A stretch of 36,831 nucleotides of DNA, from NCBI RefSeq assembly GCF_013166515.1, contig NZ_JABKKJ010000025.1:1-36831 (forward strand), read 5' to 3'. Under the pieces are notes generated by a model. That model was not told the DNA's origin. It worked only from the letters and a program-made list of their open reading frames with translations, and ran no database searches. Positions 16,679-24,728 of this stretch are shown piece after piece. The translations under genes were made by a program, and so were the position numbers. Origin of the DNA: Xylanibacter caecicola (GTDB taxonomy: Bacteria > Bacteroidota > Bacteroidia > Bacteroidales > Bacteroidaceae). Positions within the stretch are counted from its first letter, which is position 1. The number at the start of each line of letters is the position of its first letter.

Positions 16679-16825
16679 ATGCACAAAATTAAAGGAATGT
16701 TTTTATGCCCGATTATCGGATTTGTAACACATAACGATAAAAGCACATTCGATTTGGCGAAAATAACGCTCAGTTTTCATCCTGCCGGAAAACCTTATCG
16801 GAAAGAAGAAAAATTAAAGGATTAA
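16679..16825 (+). CDS. Candidate 48-residue protein
   Basis: ATG at 16679 is preceded by AGAAAGGA at a suitable distance, a better Shine-Dalgarno than most genes here, and by a -7-like box about 100 bases upstream. The frame reads MHKIKGMFLCPIIGFVTHND and ends EEKLKD. No family is recognised. It is the only plus-strand candidate in the gap 16425-16888; chance occurrence is quite possible. Confidence 0.3.
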   Translation: MHKIKGMFLCPIIGFVTHNDKSTFDLAKITLSFHPAGKPYRKEEKLKD

Positions 16826-16888
16826 AGGTTAAATACATGTATGTATATTATTAAATATATATTTAGGAAATAATAGATTTATAGAACG

Positions 16889-17638
16889 TTAATTATTTAT
16901 GGCATGCATTTCGACATTATCATCCGAATCGGACTTATTGATTAGTTTTGAAATGCGTTTCATCTCTGTAACAGCTGCCCGTACATCTTTTCTGCTGTAA
17001 TAATACTTTGTGCGAATCTTCCAAATTTGTTTCTTCGTGAGATTATTATGTACTGTAAATGGCTGAAATTCACATTTAAGATGAATTTCAGCATCTGACG
17101 AGATAAAACACATTCTCGTTATGTCTGCACCGGTTTTATCAATATTTATATCATAATTAGTTTTTAGATAGTCCATGACTTGTGGAAAAGCGCAATGTTC
17201 ATGTATAATCCAGATGTCATCATGTTCAATTAATTCTGCATATTCTAAATAAAGCAATGCTTTTAATCCGTTACCTGAAGGAGACTTCCATACACAAACA
17301 ATATACAGGTCTGATTGTAATTGTGATTTTATAGTTTCAACTTCGCTTTGATTGTCTATATCAACTATCAGCAACGAAGTGTATCCGCTGATATCAAATT
17401 TATGTCTTGTATCAAAAAATATTCCGGAAAAGATATAAGCCGGCAATTGTTTTTTTATTGCGCGATATGATTTCAAGTTCCCTTTTAAATACAGTCTGCG
17501 AATATTTTTTACCTGCTTTTTGTAAACTTCCTTACGTATCGCATTGAGCGCTTCGAACAGGGTAATCGTCTTATATGATTTTGCATAAATATTTGGGCAA
17601 AAAGAAATACGTTTGTTTAAAATTGCGCGAGTATCCAT
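16889..17638 (-). CDS. Orphan BT4734/VirE N-terminal-type protein
   Basis: The 249-residue product shows the BT4734-like N-terminal domain seen at the front of VirE/primase-helicase proteins of Bacteroidetes mobile elements: LPAYIFSGIFFDTRHKFDISGYTSLLIVDIDNQ, then WKSPSGNGLKALLYL and DKTGADITRMCFISSD. The Asp pair in VDIDN and the SPSGxGLK motif are typical. The helicase or DUF3987 part that usually follows is missing; the protein ends after a basic/acidic helix with no downstream remnant. The gene is visibly A+T-rich relative to its neighbours, suggesting transfer. No integrase, relaxase or att-like repeat is seen next to it. Confidence 0.75.
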   Translation of the reverse strand: MDTRAILNKRISFCPNIYAKSYKTITLFEALNAIRKEVYKKQVKNIRRLYLKGNLKSYRAIKKQLPAYIFSGIFFDTRHKFDISGYTSLLIVDIDNQSEVETIKSQLQSDLYIVCVWKSPSGNGLKALLYLEYAELIEHDDIWIIHEHCAFPQVMDYLKTNYDINIDKTGADITRMCFISSDAEIHLKCEFQPFTVHNNLTKKQIWKIRTKYYYSRKDVRAAVTEMKRISKLINKSDSDDNVEMHAINN

Positions 17639-17735
17639 TATTCAGAGTTTTATAATAGTTTTGGAAACAAAAAGGAAACAATATATGAAGATGCATTTAA
17701 AGGCAGAGAAGTCATGTTACTGTGGTTAATCGAGA

Positions 17736-17743
17736 CAAATTTA
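17736..17743 (-). promoter_or_regulatory. Predicted -7 box of the BT4734-type gene
   Basis: TAAATTTG on the minus strand lies 97 bases upstream of the ATG at 17638. No clear -33. Confidence 0.4.
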
Positions 17744-17837
17744 ATAAAATTGCGTGAATAATCACATCTACGTGTCGAGATTTAATATTATAAAAAGTCT
17801 TATAAGGCTGTATAAACCTTAATACACTTATAAACGG

Positions 17838-17883
17838 CAATCGGTCGTGGCATGTATGCGCCACGACCGATTGTTCTTTTTTA
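17838..17883. terminator. Strong 14-bp hairpin with T-run on the plus strand
   Basis: Arms 17838-17851 and 17860-17873 (CAATCGGTCGTGGC/GCCACGACCGATTG) are perfect with an eight-base loop. TTCTTTTTT follows on the plus strand. It lies 22 bases after the minus-strand pectin enzyme gene, so it presumably ends that transcript, but the T-run is on the wrong side for it. Confidence 0.65.
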
Positions 17884-17905
17884 TGTAATCAATGCATAAG
17901 CACAA

Positions 17906-20900
17906 TTATCTCTGTACGTATTTCTTTCCTTTCTTCACAACTATACCTTTGAACGATGTACCTACACGCTGTCCGGAAGTGTTGTATGTGTTACCTTCAT
18001 CCGATAATGTCTCGCCGGCAATGATGCCGTCCATGCCGGTAATGACTGATGAAGGTTCGCCAAGTCCGCCACATGCGTTTGCAACACGTATACAGTAGCT
18101 GCCGCCGCCCAGTTCGCTAAAGTTGTATGACGTGGATGTCGTAAAGGCAACGACACTGCCGTTCTTGACAATAGCATAGCCGATAGCACCGGGTACAGAC
18201 TGCCATGTAATCATATTGCCGCTGAATGACGGTGCAGGTGCTGCAAGCTGTATGGTGAGCTGCTGAGGTTCCCAGCCTGATTCCAAAACTTTGCCAATGG
18301 TATATTCTGCCGCCTTGGAAGCCGTTATTACAGGTTCGTCCGAACCTGATGCCGCACTGCAGTTGGCAAGCGAACGCATGGATAGGTCGAGCTTGTTGCC
18401 GTTTGCATCCATCGAACCGTACTCATGGAAACGTAAAACGAGACCGGCAGTCATCTTGCCCCAGCCCTCTTCCTTCGGAAGCTGCTTGAACGTCGTATTA
18501 AGATAGGTGGCGTGCGGAGAGTCGCCCCACGGACGTCCGAGATAGAACTGTCCGGCTGCGGAGGCATCGCCTTCTACCGTACAACCGTTGAACACCATGC
18601 CGTAATATCCGGGCTGGGTATTGGGGGCTGTTATGTAGCCGGCACCTGTATTATGCAATGTACACTGCTCGAACCATGCCGTACCGTCACCGTATACGTA
18701 GTCTGTCTGTCCGGCGATTACGGATGTCTCGAAATAGGCAGAGCCGTCAGCCTTATTCAGATAGTAGGTGTCCTGTATGCCCTGCAGCGCTACGTTCTTG
18801 TATACGGCACGCTTTCCTCGCTGCCTTATCGCCATAGCCTGACCTTTGGACTTCTTCGTGTCCCAGTCACGACCCTGTCGTACTGTAAGGTCCTGCATGT
18901 ATACATCGTTCTGGTTCTGGTCTATGAAGAGTGTGGGCGTGGTGTCGGCATAGTTACCTGTTGTCACCGGATTGTTTGTTATGACTACACCGTCACGGCT
19001 CTCGCCAATGAGTGATATATTGCCTTTCACCTGGTTCTTGGCAGAGGTGCCGTAGTCGTATACACCGTTGTGCAGGAATATGCGGTAACGCTGTGCCATG
19101 TCCGCGCGGCTGTTGGCTTTGGAAAGGGCTACCTTAAGTTCGTTTATCGTCTTCACCGCCGCATCGTACGGAGCCGCGTCGAAGATGTAGCCGTAATCAT
19201 CATACGACTTATAGTTGGCTGTAAGCTCAGTGTTGCTCTTTATGGTATAGATGAAGTTCTCTTTGGTGCTTACAACGTTACCGTTTGCATCCGTCCAGTT
19301 TTCGAAAAGATAGCCGGCATTCGGTCTTACGATAAGCTCTATTTCCGAGCCTTCGTCAAATTCGCTGCCTGCCGGCGTCCAGCTGATCTGTGCCACATCG
19401 GCGGGAGAAGCCGTGGCGTTGAACGTATATTTCTTTACCTCGGGAGCAGTACCGCTGAACTTTCCGCTTATCTTAATGTTGTTGAAACCTACATATTTGG
19501 AGGGGTACACATCGTAAGCATAGATACGTACCTTTAGCGGTTCTGCCGACGACACTACGGAAGCGACACTTGCAAGGTCTATGGAAACGTTGCTGATGGT
19601 CTCGCTCTCGCGGTTTGGCTTGAACTTCTCCAGTACGGTGATTTCCTCTCCGTTGCCCTGCTGCACGGTTACGTCCACGAGTATGGAGCCTGTGCCGAAA
19701 CGCAGCGAGTGGAAACTGATGTTCTGCGGATGGAAGAACACGCCTGCCGCAGGCTGTATGTCAAAAGTTATATTGTCCGACGCCACTCTTTCAGGGTTCT
19801 GTACGCCTGATACCGGGCTTACCTTTACAAATGTCTCGCCCTGTCTTGTCTCAGAAGCAACGGTCAGCGCCGTGCTTACTACGGCTGCCGCCTTGACAAA
19901 CATGTTTGAAGGCACCTTCACGCCGTTCTCCGTTGCCTCGCCCGACGTCCACGCCCACGTTATGTTTGCGTCGCCCTCGGTTATGACGGGTGTCTCGCCG
20001 AACAGCTTGACTGCGCCCACTGCCACTTCATAGCCCTCGATGCTTGCCACTTGCAGGCGGTACTTCTTTGTCTTGTCGAGCGCAAGCTCCAGCACCTTCG
20101 GGTCCTGCTTGTGCGCAAAGGCGCCCGACTGTGCACTTACTGCCGCACTGCCGTCTGTCGGTGTCGCCGTTACGAGGGCATAGTCGGTGTTGCTGCTCTG
20201 ACTTGTAACGAACACACGTACTTTCTCCGTGCCTGTTATGAACATGTCCATCGTCTTGTCGCTGTTGTTCACCAATGCGGCCTTGCCTGTGTAGTATGCG
20301 GTGTTGTCGTCTATTACGGGATCGAAGAAGGTGCGGTCGTTGGGATAGTCAAGATATGATGCCTGTATCCAGTCTACCGCCCTCACGTTGTCGGGTGTGG
20401 TGTAGAATATCTCGTAGTTGAAGCCTACGGGTATCTCGGGACTGTGGAACACGCGGTCGGGAGTGTTCCAGTTGTACGGCATCATCACGGTGATGTCTCT
20501 CATCTTGCCTGTAGTGTGCGTGTAGACGTAGGTATCGCCGGTAGCCTCTGTCTCAACAGAATTTGCAGACGGGAGAACCCTTATCGTAACCTTTGCTCCC
20601 TGACATGTGGGTATGGTTATCACCGAGTTGTCGTAGCTCAGCCTTACGTCGTGAGCTGCGCCCGAGAAGTTTGCCTGCGTTACGTATATGCCCTTGCCCG
20701 TTATGGCAGGTGCGGCAGCCATGTTCCATACCACGGTGACATCGCTTGTGCGGTCTGCCATGTCCACCTTGTTCTTGGTGAATATTGCCGTGAGCGTCAC
20801 AGTCTCTTTCTTGAACGTTGCCTGCTGTCCGGGTGTGTACACCTTTCCCTCTGCCTGCCAGCCCGTGAGGGTGTATCCTTCCTTGTAGAGCGTGGTGTTC

Positions 20901-22609
20901 TGTGGTATGATTACCGTGCGTCCGTCGGTGCCGTAGCTGCCTGTGGTCGTGGCAGGCGCCTCACCCTCAACGGCGGTGTCTGCCACCTTATATATAATAG
21001 TGACGGTCTCGGGTGCCACCACCTCCGGTCCCGGTTCTATGTATGTGGCGGATGTCTCGTACTTTGTTTTGAGTATGGTGCCGTCAGCCACGGCGTTCAG
21101 GTAGTTCTCGAGGTTAGTATATCCGTTTGCTGCCACGGCATTGCCGTCGGCAGGGTTGTTCTTGTCCAATCCCGTCTCTTCTTCGTATTCGTCGGGCATT
21201 CCGTCGCCGTCGGAGTCGCGCATGTATTTGTCCTGTCCCTCGACGAACATGCGCGGCATGTTGTTGTAAACCACGCCGTTCACAACGTATGTGTCGGCGT
21301 ATGACAATTTGACGTCATTGGGCGAGTCGATTATTCCGAGTGCGTTGGTGCCTCCCTTGAAGCGCGGGTCTACCGTGCCTGCCGCTTCTGCCAGCAATCG
21401 GGTGTCCACCTCGTCATAGCGCGGCAGCGATGCGCCCGCCTTTGTCGTGACGTTTTGGAATGCTGCGTCCGCCGTTTCGTATGTCATGCCGCTGAGGGCA
21501 TATGGCAGTTCCTTAAGGAGATATTTCTCAGCGTTTGCGCCTGTCATGTTTATGCCGCGGCTGTTGTTGGCGTTTACCGTGCCGTAGTAGTTGTCGGCGT
21601 TTACTTTTGAAAGCTCGGCATCGCTCCATACAGTCGCCTTTGGCGCATGCTTGCTCGACAGTTCGTATTTGTTTCCGCTAAGGTACCACTCGCCGTATGG
21701 AGTTGACGGGTTTGTGAAATAGCGTGAGCTTGTGGCGTTGGGTCCGGGACGCCAGTAGTTGTTTATCATGTATACGCGGTTGTATCCGTTGGCGTCTGTG
21801 ACATACTCGCCGCCGTAGCTGCCTCCGTTGTTCGAGCCCCAGTTGAACATCACGTTGTTGGCAAATTCAGAGTCTACGAACTGGTCGTGCTCGCCCTTGG
21901 TGGCACTTACTTTGCGCACGCCGTTGAAACGTGGCGAGCGCGACATCGAGTTTGTTATCAGCGTATGGTGCATGGTTGAGTGCTCGCCGCCCCACTGCAT
22001 GGCGTATGCACGCGCGCCCTTGGAGTTCTTCGAGTTGTACAGAGCCTCGCCTATGATACACCACTGTATGGTGGTGTAGTCCGTGTCGTATGCGGTGATA
22101 CATTCTTCCATGGACCACGTCATGGAACAGTGGTCTATGATTACGTTGTCGCAGTTCTCCATGTCAAGTCCGGTAAGGCTCTCGTTGGGAATGTCGCCTG
22201 CACGGAAGCGCAGGTGCCGGATGATGACGTTGTTCTTGCAGATGTACAGCGGATAGCCGCTAAGGGTGATGCCGCCTCCGGGAGCGGTCTGTCCGAGTAT
22301 CGACACGTCGGGATACTGGAACTTCAGCTTGCTCGTCAGGTAGATTGTGCCCGACGTTGCGAACAGGATTGTGCGCGGACGTCCGCCGTTGTCGTGTCTC
22401 AGCGCCCATCGCAAGGTGCCTTCCACGAGGTTGTTGTCGGTGCAGTCGTCCGTCCGCGTTACGTAACACACTTCGCCGCCGCGTCCGCCGGTGGTGTATT
22501 TACCATATCCGTCGGCGCCGGGAAAGGCAAGCATCTTCTGCTGTGCCTGCATCTCGCTTATCGGAAGCATCGCAAAGATAAGCGCAAGTAATAGATAAAG
22601 TTTTTTCAT
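17906..22609 (-). CDS. Secreted pectate lyase-pectinesterase fusion with type IX-like sorting tail
   Basis: The ATG at 22609 (not the upstream 22663) begins the signal peptide MKKLYLLLALIFAMLPISEM, giving 1567 residues. In order: a PL1-like right-handed beta-helix (about 27-440; AFPGADGYGKYTTGGRGGEV, a conserved opening; WSMEECITAYD; SRSPRFNGVR); a DSDGDGMPDEYEE Ca-binding motif (about 461-490); a Listeria-Bacteroides-type beta repeat (about 540-600); beta-sandwich modules; a second InlB-like repeat; a CE8 pectin methylesterase (about 1140-1440) with QDTYY, the catalytic Asp of GQTDYVYG and the Arg of LGRPW; a fibronectin-like segment; and the sorting tail YNTSGQRV ... GIVVKKGKKYVQR. It should de-esterify and cleave homogalacturonan at the surface, feeding the adjacent SusCD system. 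Confidence 0.93.
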   Translation of the reverse strand: MKKLYLLLALIFAMLPISEMQAQQKMLAFPGADGYGKYTTGGRGGEVCYVTRTDDCTDNNLVEGTLRWALRHDNGGRPRTILFATSGTIYLTSKLKFQYPDVSILGQTAPGGGITLSGYPLYICKNNVIIRHLRFRAGDIPNESLTGLDMENCDNVIIDHCSMTWSMEECITAYDTDYTTIQWCIIGEALYNSKNSKGARAYAMQWGGEHSTMHHTLITNSMSRSPRFNGVRKVSATKGEHDQFVDSEFANNVMFNWGSNNGGSYGGEYVTDANGYNRVYMINNYWRPGPNATSSRYFTNPSTPYGEWYLSGNKYELSSKHAPKATVWSDAELSKVNADNYYGTVNANNSRGINMTGANAEKYLLKELPYALSGMTYETADAAFQNVTTKAGASLPRYDEVDTRLLAEAAGTVDPRFKGGTNALGIIDSPNDVKLSYADTYVVNGVVYNNMPRMFVEGQDKYMRDSDGDGMPDEYEEETGLDKNNPADGNAVAANGYTNLENYLNAVADGTILKTKYETSATYIEPGPEVVAPETVTIIYKVADTAVEGEAPATTTGSYGTDGRTVIIPQNTTLYKEGYTLTGWQAEGKVYTPGQQATFKKETVTLTAIFTKNKVDMADRTSDVTVVWNMAAAPAITGKGIYVTQANFSGAAHDVRLSYDNSVITIPTCQGAKVTIRVLPSANSVETEATGDTYVYTHTTGKMRDITVMMPYNWNTPDRVFHSPEIPVGFNYEIFYTTPDNVRAVDWIQASYLDYPNDRTFFDPVIDDNTAYYTGKAALVNNSDKTMDMFITGTEKVRVFVTSQSSNTDYALVTATPTDGSAAVSAQSGAFAHKQDPKVLELALDKTKKYRLQVASIEGYEVAVGAVKLFGETPVITEGDANITWAWTSGEATENGVKVPSNMFVKAAAVVSTALTVASETRQGETFVKVSPVSGVQNPERVASDNITFDIQPAAGVFFHPQNISFHSLRFGTGSILVDVTVQQGNGEEITVLEKFKPNRESETISNVSIDLASVASVVSSAEPLKVRIYAYDVYPSKYVGFNNIKISGKFSGTAPEVKKYTFNATASPADVAQISWTPAGSEFDEGSEIELIVRPNAGYLFENWTDANGNVVSTKENFIYTIKSNTELTANYKSYDDYGYIFDAAPYDAAVKTINELKVALSKANSRADMAQRYRIFLHNGVYDYGTSAKNQVKGNISLIGESRDGVVITNNPVTTGNYADTTPTLFIDQNQNDVYMQDLTVRQGRDWDTKKSKGQAMAIRQRGKRAVYKNVALQGIQDTYYLNKADGSAYFETSVIAGQTDYVYGDGTAWFEQCTLHNTGAGYITAPNTQPGYYGMVFNGCTVEGDASAAGQFYLGRPWGDSPHATYLNTTFKQLPKEEGWGKMTAGLVLRFHEYGSMDANGNKLDLSMRSLANCSAASGSDEPVITASKAAEYTIGKVLESGWEPQQLTIQLAAPAPSFSGNMITWQSVPGAIGYAIVKNGSVVAFTTSTSYNFSELGGGSYCIRVANACGGLGEPSSVITGMDGIIAGETLSDEGNTYNTSGQRVGTSFKGIVVKKGKKYVQR

Positions 22610-23049
22610 TGTTATTGTAATTGATAGTCTGTCCAACGTCTCGATATCTCGCCGTAACGGCATTCAATACAGCCGCGGCTCCGTCAAAGAACGCCGTGTG
22701 GCATGTCTCTGTTTCATGTCCTGCCGAGAGGGCAATACATACCTCGGCGCATATCCTTCCTTATTATAATACGGTGGTATGTGGCAATTCCCTTTTCGCG
22801 CGCCGTATTTCTCGTTGTGACACAGTGCCAAGCATTCCTTGCGTTTTGCTTTCACCGTGATTTGGCATGAATCTCGATACGTGCAATGTTTGAAAAAACA
22901 AGTGCATGCGGACTGAAATATCGCAAAGACGTACGAGCGGAGATAAGGGTGCTGTCATACAGGATGTTACGATGCGCGAAAGAAAAGTCTGCATGCTCCG
23001 GATGCGCAAAGATACCTTCGAAAGTCGCCAAACGGAGCGCCAAGCGGAT

Positions 23050-23137
23050 TTTTGGCACGTGCCGGAGCAATTTTTGGATCGATCCAGAAAAAATTTTGGA
23101 TCGATCCAAAATTCTCTCCGGCACGTGCCACGCATCC
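23050..23137. repeat. Four 10-bp palindromes at exact 22-bp spacing, order A-B-B-A
   Basis: GGCACGTGCC lies at 23054-23063 and 23120-23129, and GGATCGATCC at 23076-23085 and 23098-23107. Every step is 22 bp and the whole block is symmetric about 23091.5. The outer arms extend to a perfect 15-bp inverted repeat (23053-23067 with 23116-23130). It lies upstream of the pectin enzyme gene. Weaker 11-bp phased units appear to continue to the right, to about 23240. Confidence 0.9.
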
Positions 23138-23272
23138 GCAAAGTGCATATTCCCGCTCGCAAATCACGTCTGTTCCACCCTAAAACATGCTTCTGCCGTC
23201 TGCCACCGCGCTGTTTTAATCCTCCGCGACGCATGTTTCAGTAGAATATTTCATGCGCGTCCCCACCTTTTT

Positions 23273-23280
23273 CAAAGGTA
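23273..23280 (-). promoter_or_regulatory. Predicted promoter of the pectin enzyme gene
   Basis: On the minus strand TACCTTTG is preceded by TTTG 20 bases further upstream, close to the Bacteroidetes TTTG-N19-TAnnTTTG consensus; this is the best promoter in the window. It would give a leader of about 655 nt containing the A-B-B-A palindromes. A second, weaker box (TATCTTTG, 23007-23014) would instead place the palindromes just upstream of the start site. Confidence 0.55.
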
Positions 23281-23301
23281 ATTTCTTTGCAAGAATATAA
23301 C

Positions 23302-23353
23302 AAATATGCCGCTTTTCCAAGGTTTTATTTGTTAAATATGCCGCTTTTCCAAG
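23302..23353. repeat. 20-bp direct repeat
   Basis: AAATATGCCGCTTTTCCAAG occurs at 23302-23321 and again, identically, at 23334-23353. Confidence 0.9.
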
Positions 23354-23396
23354 ACTGTTGCCTTGTTTAACATGAGGCAAACCACTCCGGAGCTGA

Positions 23397-23484
23397 TAAA
23401 GTGCGCCACTTCACACCGTAAACCTACGCACTTTGCAGCGTGATGTTACGCACATTACAAGCTAAAGTGGCGCACTTTGGGGTG
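23397..23484. repeat. Four units with exact 22-bp period
   Basis: Units start at 23397, 23419, 23441 and 23463. Each is TAAAnnnnCGC-like (11 bp) followed by ACTTnnnnnnG-like (11 bp). The first and last units contain AAAGTG/CACTT(T) palindromes and together form a 14-bp inverted repeat. It lies between the stop of the gene at 23572 and the pectin enzyme gene. Confidence 0.85.
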
Positions 23485-23504
23485 TGGAAATAAAGCAACG
23501 ACAA

Positions 23505-23534
23505 GAGGCGGGAATGTACATACACTCCCGCCTC
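23505..23534 (-). terminator. Terminator of the susCD-linked minus-strand operon
   Basis: GAGGCGGGA and TCCCGCCTC form a perfect 9-bp stem with a 12-base loop, 37 bases after the stop at 23572. A moderately T-rich stretch follows on the minus strand. Confidence 0.65.
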
Positions 23535-23571
23535 CATATATTATATATGTTATAAAGATGTTATAAGGCTC

Positions 23572-24612
23572 TTACTTTATAACCTTCACAGATGTTCCAT
23601 CGCTGTACTTCACGATGTTCACACCCTTGCCGAGCGCGTTGACGCGGGTTCCGCCCACGGTGTAGATAGCTTCAACAGTCTTGGCTGTGCTTTCTGCTAC
23701 CGCAGAACCTATTCCTGTCGGTGTTTCTTCCGTCCACTGCGGATTTTCAGCCGTTATGTCCAGATATGCCGTCTTTGCATCCGCGTCACCGCAAATGAGC
23801 GCAACGCCCATTACATACGCTTTCTTCTTGAACGATATCACAAACTTGCTGTCTGCAGTCCATGGAATCAGTTTCTCGCCCTGTATTATTGAAGTGCCAT
23901 CGGGACCCGTTGCCTTCTCGTAGAACTGATAAAGCATGTTTACGAGTTCGGTATCGCCTCCCATGGTCATCTTTATTGTTCCTGCCGTAAGTTCTTCTGT
24001 CGTTCCCTCCTGGTTGTTTGTCAGGTCGAGCACCAGTTTCAGCGGTTTGTTGAATGACATCTCTGTCCATGTCGTTGTCTCAAAACCGGGTGCATAATAC
24101 GGATTAAGCTTGCGGTTAGTAGGATCACCCTCAAAATGGCAGTAGTCGTTTTCCACCGATGTTCCGGTGTACTGGCGTGCATATGCCTGCAACTGTCCTT
24201 GCGAAGCCAGATAGAAGATAACTTTCTTTATGTTCGACACACCCTGCGGATTGAATGTATCCTTGAACTTCAGCTCCGTATTCGAGTTCAGGCACGCATA
24301 TGTTCCGGCCTTGAATGCTATACCCGTCTCGGCATCCGTATAGTCATTCTTAAGGATGTGATAGTTTGCACCGGCTGCCGTTCCGCCTGAAATAGGCAAC
24401 GTGCTGTATTCCGCATCAAGGAATGCCTCTGAAATCTTGTCGATACATCCTCCGCCAATCTCATCACCTGCAAATCCCGGAGACACAGTTGTGCCGTCGG
24501 CAACTTTCATGGACGTTGTGAGGACATAGTTCCTGTCGAGTTTGAATGCCTGCGCGTTTGCAGAGGCAACGCCTACCAAGGCCATCATAGCCAATGTGTA
24601 AATCTTTTTCAT
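23572..24612 (-). CDS. Exported protein with type IX-like sorting tail, PUL-associated, unknown function
   Basis: The ATG at 24612 starts the signal peptide MKKIYTLAMMALVGVASANA; the frame is open to 24693, but that extension lacks signal character. This leaves 346 residues. The middle is predicted beta-rich (KKVIFYLASQGQLQAYARQYTG, then DGTSIIQGEKLIPW), resembling a carbohydrate-binding sandwich, but no family was identified. The C-terminus, EAIYTVGGTRVNALGKGVNIVKYSDG..., is a short sorting tail like that of the pectin enzyme. It follows susD by 116 bases in the same orientation, the usual place for a surface glycan-binding protein, though those are normally lipoproteins and this one is not. 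Confidence 0.75.
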   Translation of the reverse strand: MKKIYTLAMMALVGVASANAQAFKLDRNYVLTTSMKVADGTTVSPGFAGDEIGGGCIDKISEAFLDAEYSTLPISGGTAAGANYHILKNDYTDAETGIAFKAGTYACLNSNTELKFKDTFNPQGVSNIKKVIFYLASQGQLQAYARQYTGTSVENDYCHFEGDPTNRKLNPYYAPGFETTTWTEMSFNKPLKLVLDLTNNQEGTTEELTAGTIKMTMGGDTELVNMLYQFYEKATGPDGTSIIQGEKLIPWTADSKFVISFKKKAYVMGVALICGDADAKTAYLDITAENPQWTEETPTGIGSAVAESTAKTVEAIYTVGGTRVNALGKGVNIVKYSDGTSVKVIK

Positions 24613-24728
24613 CTGAATGTTTTTTAGTTTGTTATTAAAAGTTTGATTGTCAGCGGAAGCGCCGCCACCGGTAGCCGGGGAATTATTCAGCAACCGGCAG
24701 CAGCACTTTCATACGTATTCACATTATA

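Noticed and set aside
20444..21304. 286-codon plus-strand ORF opposite the pectin enzyme gene
   Set aside because: It is antisense to a well-supported domain-rich gene; its Cys/Val/Gly/Arg-rich composition is that of a shadow frame, with no family motif.
22610..22663. 18-residue N-terminal extension of the pectin enzyme
   Set aside because: The signal peptide begins at the internal ATG at 22609; the extension would block recognition.
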